From NCBI GenBank assembly GCA_002340325.1, contig DDLV01000143.1, forward strand, positions 1 to 8,270: DNA of 8,270 bases, in the 5' to 3' direction. Below the pieces are notes generated by a model. It was not told the DNA's origin. It did no database searches and was given only the letters and a program-made list of their open reading frames with translations. The position numbers and the translations under genes were made by a program. The DNA is from Glaciecola sp. UBA2563. GTDB lineage: Bacteria > Pseudomonadota > Gammaproteobacteria > Enterobacterales > Alteromonadaceae. This document shows, in pieces, positions 1-5,274 of this stretch (positions are counted from its first letter, which is position 1; every line of letters starts with the position of its first letter).

Positions 1-1781
1 CCATGGGCTTTTTCCCATTTGATGAAGTGTCTGCGCAATACTTAGAAGCAACGGGCAGAGACAGTAAGTTACCCATCGCATTTCACAAAGCACAAAACAT
101 GATGTGGATACCAGGGCAATCACTGCCAACGTATACGGACCTATTACAGTTAAATTTATCGACCGTTGAACCATCGGTAGCAGGCCCCAAAAGACCGCAA
201 GATAGATTGCCTCTCTCGCAATTGGGTAACGTCTTTAAAAAAGCCGCATCTCAAGATGAACGTTCACCTGAAACAGCGACGGTCACACCAATGGAAACAG
301 ACGAAGCAGGCATTTTTAAAGCGCTTCCAGAGCGCACACTACAAGATGGCGACATCGTCATTGCGGCAATTACCGCTTGTACAAATACCTCTAACCCGAG
401 CGTGTTGATTGCCGCAGGTTTGGTTGCAAAAAAAGCTAACGAACGGGGCATGACTGTTCCTAATGGAGTGAAAACATCCTTTGCTCCAGGCTCACCTGTT
501 GCCACGGACTATCTGACTAAAGCAGGACTTCAGGCGCATTTAGATTCGCTTGGTTTTAATACCACGGGCTATGGCTGCACCACCTGCGTAGGAAACTCTG
601 GACCTTTAGCCCCTTCGATTGAAAAAGCACTGCAAACCCATGACATCATCGCTGCATCCGTATTATCCGGCAACCGAAACTTTGAAGGACGCGTGCATCC
701 CGATGTGGATACGAACTTCCTGATGTCGCCTCCGCTTGTCGTTGCGATGGCGCTTGCAGGCAACGTTAATATTGATGTCATGAAAGATCCAATCGGCAAA
801 GATGCACAAGGAAACGATGTATTCTTAAGTGAAATCTGGCCAAGTGATGATGAAATTACGCAGACCATGGATGCCTGTATGGAACCGAGCGCCTTTAGAA
901 AAACCTATGAAAATTCACTGGATGGTCCGCAGACATGGCAATCGTTAGCGAGTCCTACTGGCCCTGTATATGATTGGGACACAGAATCGACATATATTCA
1001 GGAAATTTCGTTCTTCGACGATTTTGCTATGGATATTCCAGCTGATTCACTTAACAATATTCAAGCTGCGCGCATGCTAGTAATGTGTGATGACAATACC
1101 ACCACCGATCATATTTCTCCTGTCAGCCGCATACGTCCTGATTCACCGCCGGGCGAATACCTAATGTCACAAGGCGTTGCTGAGACCGATTTAACATCAC
1201 TTGGCGCGCGACGAGGTAACCACCATGTCATGTTGCGCAGCATCTTTGGCAATGTAAAAGCCAGAAACCTTATGGTGCCAGGCACAACCGGTGCGGTGAC
1301 GCACTATTTCTCAACAGATAATTCACCTACGCAAATGTCAATTTATGACGCGGCACAACGTTATCGAAAAGAAAACACGCCAACCATCGTGTTTGGCGGT
1401 AAGTTATATGGAACAGGATCATCACGTGACTGGGCAGCAAAAGGACCCGCACTACTCGGTGTAAAAGCGATTGTTGCAGAGAGTTTTGAGCGCATTCACA
1501 AGTCAAATCTCGTCGGCATGGGCGTGTTACCGCTTCAGCTACCCGAAGATGTGACACTATCATCACTTGAACTAGATGGCTCTGAAACCTTCGATTTCAA
1601 GGGGATTGATACGCTAGCACCAAGAGGCAGCGTAGAAATGTCAATCCGCCGCGCAAATGGAGTGTCTCAACAGTTAACGCTCGTCTCACGTATTGATACG
1701 TCGTCTGAACTTGAGCAAATTCGCCACAAAGGTATTTTGCCTTTGGTGTTGCGGGATATTATTGCGCCGCATGTTGCTTAA
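1..1781 (+). CDS. acnA: Aconitate hydratase, AcnA type (5' end outside window)
   Basis: Partial gene. It catalyses the citrate/isocitrate interconversion of the TCA cycle in the cytoplasm with a [4Fe-4S] cluster. The reading frame is open from the window edge; the first ATG (position 3) corresponds to an internal Met in the family motif GAT-x-GFFP, so about 300 N-terminal residues are missing compared with the usual ~890-residue AcnA. Counting from that Met, the cluster cysteines are C126 (ITACTNTSN), C192 and C195 (GYGCTTCVGNSGPL). Further family motifs are SGNRNFEGRVHP (222-233), TTDHISP (367-373) and the substrate-binding loop YGTGSSRDWAAKG (469-481) of the C-terminal swivel domain. The end (GILPLVLR) matches the normal AcnA C-terminus, so the 3' end is intact. 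One normally conserved swivel stretch reads GNHHVMLRSIFGN instead of the common GNHEVM-x-RGTFAN. AcnD (2-methylcitrate pathway) is a less likely alternative, since no prp genes are seen. Confidence 0.94.
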   Translation, partial: MGFFPFDEVSAQYLEATGRDSKLPIAFHKAQNMMWIPGQSLPTYTDLLQLNLSTVEPSVAGPKRPQDRLPLSQLGNVFKKAASQDERSPETATVTPMETDEAGIFKALPERTLQDGDIVIAAITACTNTSNPSVLIAAGLVAKKANERGMTVPNGVKTSFAPGSPVATDYLTKAGLQAHLDSLGFNTTGYGCTTCVGNSGPLAPSIEKALQTHDIIAASVLSGNRNFEGRVHPDVDTNFLMSPPLVVAMALAGNVNIDVMKDPIGKDAQGNDVFLSEIWPSDDEITQTMDACMEPSAFRKTYENSLDGPQTWQSLASPTGPVYDWDTESTYIQEISFFDDFAMDIPADSLNNIQAARMLVMCDDNTTTDHISPVSRIRPDSPPGEYLMSQGVAETDLTSLGARRGNHHVMLRSIFGNVKARNLMVPGTTGAVTHYFSTDNSPTQMSIYDAAQRYRKENTPTIVFGGKLYGTGSSRDWAAKGPALLGVKAIVAESFERIHKSNLVGMGVLPLQLPEDVTLSSLELDGSETFDFKGIDTLAPRGSVEMSIRRANGVSQQLTLVSRIDTSSELEQIRHKGILPLVLRDIIAPHVA

Positions 1782-1876
1782 GACGGCACTAAGGTGTTTT
1801 TGATTAGCTGCAATGGGCTGAAGTATTCGTGTTTCTGAGGTTCGGTATAGACTTGTTTAGGTTTATTAAAAAATAA

Positions 1877-1905
1877 TTGTATCTTTTAGGCGCTCAATGT
1901 AAAAT
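1877..1905 (+). promoter_or_regulatory. Likely sigma70 promoter of the toxin-antitoxin operon
   Basis: A -35 box TTGTAT (1877-1882) and a -10 box TAAAAT (1900-1905) are separated by exactly 17 nt. The predicted start lies around 1912, about 40 nt before the antitoxin ATG and inside the operator-like palindrome. Assigned by eye. Confidence 0.6.
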
Positions 1906-1907
1906 CG

Positions 1908-1926
1908 GACTAAGTTTAGCTAAGTC
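1908..1926 (+). promoter_or_regulatory. Operator-like imperfect palindrome for TA autoregulation
   Basis: GACTAAGTTTAGCTAAGTC is an imperfect dyad with ends GACT/AGTC, and it overlaps a perfect 8-bp palindrome TTAGCTAA (1916-1923). It also contains a direct repeat CTAAGT at 1910-1915 and 1920-1925, one helical turn apart. It lies directly after the -10 box, where Phd/YefM-type antitoxins typically bind to repress their own operon. Its use as an operator is inferred. Confidence 0.45.
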
Positions 1927-1952
1927 AAATTAACATTGGGCAGGAAAAAATC

Positions 1953-2171
1953 ATGCAAGCGAATATGCACGAAGCGAAAAGTAAGCTGTCTCAGTTGGCA
2001 GAAATTGCAAAATCTGGTGAAACCGTTGTCATCGCAAAAGCGGGAAAACCATACGTAGATCTTGTTCCTCACTCACCTAGAAAAGAGAGAGTACCCGGTG
2101 GTTACGACATTGACATGTCAAAATTTGATGGGTGTGATGAGGAAATTGCTGCTTCGTTCTATGGAGACTAA
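1953..2171 (+). CDS. Type II antitoxin, Phd/YefM family (VapB-like)
   Basis: This 72-residue protein is the antitoxin partner of the PIN toxin encoded next to it. The N-terminal half (MQANMHEAKSKLSQL, then GETVVIAKAGKPYVDLVP) is the classic Phd/YefM DNA-binding fold. The acidic C-terminal tail ending EEIAASFYGD is the type that wraps around and blocks the VapC active site. The ATG at 1953 is preceded by AGGA (1942-1945) at good spacing and fits the usual start of the family, so this start is confident. The stop codon is 3 nt before the toxin start, so the two are clearly co-transcribed. By family knowledge the protein neutralises the toxin and represses the operon, probably through the palindrome at 1908-1926. 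Confidence 0.92.
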   Translation: MQANMHEAKSKLSQLAEIAKSGETVVIAKAGKPYVDLVPHSPRKERVPGGYDIDMSKFDGCDEEIAASFYGD

Positions 2172-2174
2172 TCT

Positions 2175-2591
2175 TTGAGAAGAGTGCTATTAGACACGCA
2201 TATTTTTCTTTGGTGGATCTCGAATTCAGAGCACGTACGGATTGGTAACCGTTCCAAATCAATTATTGCGGACCCAAGGAATGAGATGTTTATAAGCGCA
2301 GCAAGTACTTGGGAAATTTCAATAAAAACTAACCTCGGTGCGCTTAACGTGCCCGAGGATATCGAAAGTATTGTTGAAGATAAAGGTTTCTTGAAATTAC
2401 CTATTTCTATGTTCCATTCTCAAAAAGCGGGAAGAGTGATAGACGTAAATCATCCGAAAACTAATAAGGTTCACAAAGACCCTTTTGACCGAATGCTAGT
2501 GGCTCAATCTCAAGCCGAAGGGCTTGAATTAATGTCATGTGATTCCGTCTTCCCTGCGTACAACATAAAGTTGATTGATGGTAGTACCTAA
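2175..2591 (+). CDS. Type II toxin, PIN-domain ribonuclease (VapC-like)
   Basis: This 138-residue PIN-domain protein is the probable endoribonuclease toxin of the operon; VapC-family enzymes cut tRNA or rRNA with Mg2+/Mn2+. The acidic metal-binding residues are visible: D7 (LLDTHIFLWW), E47 (STWEISIK), D102/D105 (HKDPFDRMLVAQ) and D123 (SCDSVF). All four clusters are present and the length is normal, so the toxin looks intact. The start is TTG at 2175, chosen because GGAG at 2163-2166 lies 8 nt upstream; the SD overlaps the end of the antitoxin gene, which suggests translational coupling and keeps toxin output below antitoxin. A GTG at 2184 is an in-frame alternative with poor SD spacing. The RNA target cannot be read from the sequence. 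Confidence 0.93.
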   Translation: MRRVLLDTHIFLWWISNSEHVRIGNRSKSIIADPRNEMFISAASTWEISIKTNLGALNVPEDIESIVEDKGFLKLPISMFHSQKAGRVIDVNHPKTNKVHKDPFDRMLVAQSQAEGLELMSCDSVFPAYNIKLIDGST

Positions 2592-2662
2592 AAAACTAAT
2601 AACATGCTTGTATCCCAGGGCAAACGTTAACCTGCTGTTACCATACAAAACGCATTAAGTTT

Positions 2663-2679
2663 GTCACCATCTAGGTGAC
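2663..2679. repeat. Perfect 6-bp inverted repeat downstream of the TA operon
   Basis: GTCACC-ATCTA-GGTGAC forms a perfect stem with a 5-nt loop. It is not followed by a T-run on either strand, so it is not a standard terminator. It could be a protein-binding dyad, an RNA 3'-end stabiliser for the toxin transcript, or chance. Confidence 0.4.
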
Positions 2680-2719
2680 GGAAAAAAGCCACATAGAAAC
2701 CGGAAGTTGCCTCTTCTAG

Positions 2720-2896
2720 ATGAAATTGTTCACTACCTGCGTCGAATGCACTATGCCGTTACTGCATAGTCGCATTTCTTCATTTACCAAGCTCGATAAA
2801 CGATTCAAAGAAGAAAAAGAAAAGAGCTTCAAAGCATACTTAAAAACAATCGAAAAAGAGTGCCTCGACGATGACAGCGAAAAATGCGCATATTAA
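2720..2896 (+). CDS. Doubtful small ORF (58 codons) overlapping the YdeI-family gene
   Basis: An open frame runs from ATG 2720 to TAA 2894-2896 (58 residues; a second in-frame ATG at 2753 would give 47). The product is unrecognised. Its N-terminal part is short and Cys-containing (KLFTTCVECTMPLL), and the rest is strongly charged and probably helical (LDKRFKEEKEKSFKAYLKTI) with an acidic, Cys-containing tail. No good SD is seen before either ATG. The last 26 nt overlap the start of the next gene in another frame, so translation here could couple to that gene, which itself has only a weak SD. It could equally be the remnant of a decayed gene or a chance frame in an A-rich leader. Confidence 0.25.
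   Translation: MKLFTTCVECTMPLLHSRISSFTKLDKRFKEEKEKSFKAYLKTIEKECLDDDSEKCAY
2745..2776. repeat. Long stem-loop (12 bp with one bulged base)
   Basis: AATGC-ACTATGC (2745-2756) pairs with GCATAGT-GCATT (2764-2770 and 2772-2776) around a 7-nt loop CGTTACT, with a single bulged C at 2771. In RNA this would be a stable hairpin covering the ATG at 2753 of the doubtful small ORF. It is not followed by a convincing U-run. It may act in the leader of the YdeI-family gene; its function is unknown. Confidence 0.5.
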
Positions 2897-3518
2897 AACA
2901 CAGACGGCTTCCAAAACACCTGATCCTAAAAAAATAAGACCATTCAAAACACCCAAATCTTTACATACATGGTTACGCAATAATCACGACAAAAAGGATG
3001 AACTCTTCGTCAAAATCTATAAAAAGCATTCGGGGATTCGCTCAGTCACTTGGAATGACGTTGTTATTGAAGCACTTTGTTGGGGATGGATAGACGGCGT
3101 TAAAAAATCATTTGATGACGACGCCTATCTGCAGCGGATCACGCCGAGAAGACCAAAAAGTACATGGTCACTGGTCAATACGCGACATGTTCAACGCCTT
3201 ATTGAAGAAGGCAGAATGCAGGCCTCTGGTCTTGTCCACGTTAATGCTGCCAAAGCAGATGGTCGTTGGGAAAACGCTTATGCGCCGCCCAGTGAGCAAA
3301 GCATTCCCGAAGATTTTCTAAACGCACTGGCACAACGCCCCAGAGCAAACGCGTTTTATAAAACACTCAAAAAAGCGCATCTAAGTGCCATCGCTTATGG
3401 CCTTAGTATAGCCAAAAAACAAGAGACTAGACAACGTCGTTTTAATAAGTTCATGGCTATGTTGGAACGGGGCGAAGCGCCTGATTTTGGATTTTCAACC
3501 GCGAAAAAGTCGACTTAA
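2871..3518 (+). CDS. YdeI/OmdA-family protein (bacteriocin-protection family)
   Basis: This 215-residue cytoplasmic protein belongs to the YdeI/OmpD-associated (OmdA) family. Recognisable blocks in order are FKTPKSLHTWL (25-35), LFVKIYKKHSG (45-55), ALCWGWIDGVKKSFDDDAY (68-86), ITPRRPKSTWSLVN (90-103), LIEEGRMQASG (110-120) and the C-terminal helical signature AKKQETRQRRFNKF (181-194). The molecular function of the family is poorly defined; the name reflects reported links to cationic-peptide or bacteriocin resistance, and no catalytic motif is evident. The first ~24 residues are a Lys-rich extension outside the conserved region. The ATG at 2871 has only a weak purine stretch (AAAGAG, 2855-2860) upstream and lies inside the overlapping small ORF. 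It converges with the decarboxylase gene, leaving 30 nt between stops. Confidence 0.88.
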   Translation: MTAKNAHIKTQTASKTPDPKKIRPFKTPKSLHTWLRNNHDKKDELFVKIYKKHSGIRSVTWNDVVIEALCWGWIDGVKKSFDDDAYLQRITPRRPKSTWSLVNTRHVQRLIEEGRMQASGLVHVNAAKADGRWENAYAPPSEQSIPEDFLNALAQRPRANAFYKTLKKAHLSAIAYGLSIAKKQETRQRRFNKFMAMLERGEAPDFGFSTAKKST

Positions 3519-3548
3519 AATTCGCATCGACGTGATTCCAGCGCATGA

Positions 3549-4700
3549 TTATCTCGCCAAACAGTTTTGAATCTTTGCAACGATCATGTTGACATCAGCA
3601 TTGACATTTGCACTAACGTGCCTCACCCATAGCTGTCCATCGATACGCGTGCTTGAAGCGGTGCGTCCTAACATGTCTATTATCTTTTGTGTCTTGCTGT
3701 CGGCGTTTTCTGCTGAGCTTGCTACTGGCCGCCAATTGATAACCCCAGTCTCAGGGAACTGCTTTAACTGAATCCTGTCATCTTCATCCAGCCATTTCGC
3801 GACGTCATTCGCACTTTTCATACACTTATTGATCACGCTGTCTATGCCATTCACGCCTAATGACATCAGCGTGCCTAAAAGTGGTATTGCCGCTGCACCT
3901 CTGGATCCTTGTACGCCAATATTTGGACTGGCTAAATAAGATGATCCAAAACTAATTGCGTCTACACTTGCTGCATCCTTAAACAGAATTACAGCAGAAT
4001 CCTTTGGTTGAAAAAACCATTTATGCGCGGAAATGCTAACGCTATCAGCAAACTCAATTCCGTTTAACTTGTCTTTAAACTGCGTCAATCGAAGTGGTCC
4101 TGCCCAGGCGGCGTCAACATGCAACCACAGTGGCTTTTTGCCTGTTTTATCAAAGCAATCAAGCGGATCTACAACTCCACGCCCAGTGGTGCCTGCAGTC
4201 AATACAACAGCTGCATTCTCATAATCGTGAATGGCGTCAGTATTTATGCGACCACTTTCATCGACAGGGATCAACTCAATAGGTAATTGCAGAATCGCGG
4301 CGCTTTTAGGCACTGAAATATGCGCATCAGCCGACGTAATGACTTTCGTAGCACTATTTTCGCGCGCTGCCCATAATGCAGTTAGATTTGCAATGGTTGA
4401 ACCTGAGCACATATGGCCAGCATGCATATCAAAAAAAGGACATAACCATTCTATAACTTTTGCTTCAGCAATGGATGCAAATGGGCTTAAATCCGGATGC
4501 AACATATTCTGATTATGTTTGGCATTCAATCCCACAAGTTCAGCGGCGAGTGTATCTGGCCAAGGATCCATATGCGCGAAGGCATCGGGCGCGCCAAGAT
4601 GTGCTGAATGCTGCATGACCTGATCAGATATTCGATGAAACGCTGCGGCCTCACCTGTCCCCTCAACGGGTATGTTTTTTGGTAATTTAATTTCATTCAT
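3549..4700 (-). CDS. Group II PLP-dependent amino-acid decarboxylase
   Basis: This 383-residue fold-type I PLP enzyme is of the group II decarboxylase family (aromatic amino acid / glutamate / diaminobutyrate / tyrosine decarboxylases); it would convert an amino acid to an amine and CO2. Visible landmarks are CSGSTIANL (98-106, phosphate-binding glycine/serine loop), ADAHISVPKSA (124-134, with H127 expected to stack on PLP), TAGTTGRGVVDP (168-179), HVDAAWAG (194-201, D196 to the pyridine nitrogen), SISAHKWFFQP (222-232, Schiff-base K227) and QGSRGAAAIP (264-273). The end LWVRHVSANVN is also typical. It is shorter than the common ~470-500 residues but collinear across the core. Substrate cannot be assigned. 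The ATG at 4700 is preferred over an in-frame TTG at 4745: the extra 15 residues are not family-like, and the likely -10 (4733-4738) lies between the two. No partner genes for an amine pathway are nearby. Confidence 0.88.
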   Translation of the reverse strand: MNEIKLPKNIPVEGTGEAAAFHRISDQVMQHSAHLGAPDAFAHMDPWPDTLAAELVGLNAKHNQNMLHPDLSPFASIAEAKVIEWLCPFFDMHAGHMCSGSTIANLTALWAARENSATKVITSADAHISVPKSAAILQLPIELIPVDESGRINTDAIHDYENAAVVLTAGTTGRGVVDPLDCFDKTGKKPLWLHVDAAWAGPLRLTQFKDKLNGIEFADSVSISAHKWFFQPKDSAVILFKDAASVDAISFGSSYLASPNIGVQGSRGAAAIPLLGTLMSLGVNGIDSVINKCMKSANDVAKWLDEDDRIQLKQFPETGVINWRPVASSAENADSKTQKIIDMLGRTASSTRIDGQLWVRHVSANVNADVNMIVAKIQNCLAR

Positions 4701-4704
4701 TATT

Positions 4705-4719
4705 GTTACTACAAGTAAC
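4705..4719 (-). promoter_or_regulatory. Perfect inverted repeat between SD and start of the decarboxylase
   Basis: GTTACT-ACA-AGTAAC is a perfect 6-bp dyad with a 3-nt centre, ending 4 nt before the decarboxylase ATG. On the mRNA strand the purine-rich AAAGAGG lies just upstream of it, too far (18 nt) from the ATG in linear spacing; a folded hairpin would bring it close. It could be an RNA element setting translation, or an operator dyad. Both readings are inferences. Confidence 0.4.
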
Positions 4720-4732
4720 CTCTTTAAACGGC

Positions 4733-4738
4733 AGTATA
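4733..4738 (-). promoter_or_regulatory. Possible -10 box of the decarboxylase promoter
   Basis: On the minus strand TATACT lies about 33 nt upstream of the chosen ATG. No good -35 hexamer is found at 16-18 nt, so the promoter may need an activator. Low confidence. Confidence 0.3.
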
Positions 4739-4745
4739 CTAACAA

Positions 4746-4974
4746 TCAGGCATCAATATAGTTCCGACAAACAAATACTTCTGTTGCCGCAAACGAATGA
4801 CAAACAAGGCTGAAGCCTTACTAAAAATTATTGTTGCAACACAGCCAGTGAAACATTGCAGGATTGGTAAATGTAAACTTTAATTAAATTAACCCAACTC
4901 GGGACAAACACTCACATCTAACAACGGTAAAAAGCAACTACCTAAAACCAACTAAATATTAAGGACTATAAATA
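4746..4974. other. Divergent intergenic region between decarboxylase and HU genes
   Basis: AT-rich non-coding DNA without a usable ORF. It holds the predicted HU promoter and a small hairpin AAGGC-TGAA-GCCTT (4806-4819) that has no following T-run and is not a convincing terminator. Nothing else was recognised. Confidence 0.6.
4856..4884 (+). promoter_or_regulatory. Candidate promoter of the HU gene
   Basis: TTGCAG (4856-4861) and TTTAAT (4879-4884) have a 17-nt spacer. The -10 matches consensus at five of six bases; the -35 is weak. It would give an mRNA leader of about 80-90 nt. Confidence 0.4.
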
Positions 4975-5253
4975 GTGAACAAAGGCGAACTCATTTCAAA
5001 AATAGCCGCTGATTCTGGCATTTCTAAAATCCAAGCAACAAAAGCATTAGATTCATTTACAGGCAGCATTACTGAATCACTTGCTGCTGGTGAAAATGTA
5101 ACGCTTATTGGCTTTGGTACATTCAAAGTTAGCGAGCGAAAAGCGCGTACAGGCAGAAATCCTCAAACAGGCGCCGAGCTGAAAATACCCGCTAGAAAGG
5201 TAGCGAGTTTTAAGGCTGGGAGCGGTCTTTCCGATTCAGTAAATATGAAATAG
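4975..5253 (+). CDS. HU-family nucleoid DNA-binding protein
   Basis: This 92-residue HU/IHF-fold protein bends and compacts DNA as a dimer. N-terminal helices (NKGELISKIAADSGISK) are followed by the beta-arm region with the signature IGFGTFKVSERKARTGRNP (46-64) and the conserved arm tip RNPQTG. FKAG and the C-terminal helix LSDSVN complete a normal-length protein. It resembles HU-alpha/beta more than IHF, but the alpha/beta assignment is not possible here. Its start is GTG at 4975, supported by AAGGA (4961-4965) 9 nt upstream and by alignment with the usual HU N-terminus (MNK-x-ELI). It is monocistronic as far as seen and converges on the sheath gene with only 21 nt between stop codons. There is no strong terminator in that gap; TCGG-GATATAT-CCGA (5255-5269) is a weak dyad without a T-run. 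Confidence 0.95.
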   Translation: MNKGELISKIAADSGISKIQATKALDSFTGSITESLAAGENVTLIGFGTFKVSERKARTGRNPQTGAELKIPARKVASFKAGSGLSDSVNMK

Positions 5254-5274
5254 CTCGGGATATATCCGAATCAA

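Noticed and set aside
1782..1810. Possible terminator after the aconitase gene (GGCAC-TAAG-GTGTT then T-run)
   Set aside because: The stem is only three Watson-Crick pairs plus two G-U pairs; too weak to call.
1953..2591. Toxin-antitoxin pair as cargo or immunity of the injection system
   Set aside because: The TA operon is more than 2.6 kb away on the other strand with housekeeping genes between; nothing links it to the sheath gene.
2592..2780. Integron attC-like site after the toxin gene
   Set aside because: No properly placed GTTRRRY and RYYYAAC core boxes and no integrase; the hairpin alone is not enough.
3501..3531. Dyads at the convergent ends of the YdeI-family and decarboxylase genes (GCGAA/TTCGC, AAGTCGACTT, GTCGA/TCGAC)
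   Set aside because: They are mutually exclusive short stems without a T-run, so not a recognisable terminator.
4701..4745. N-terminal extension of the decarboxylase from the TTG at 4745
   Set aside because: The added residues are not family-like and would be encoded by the probable -10 and leader; ATG 4700 fits better.
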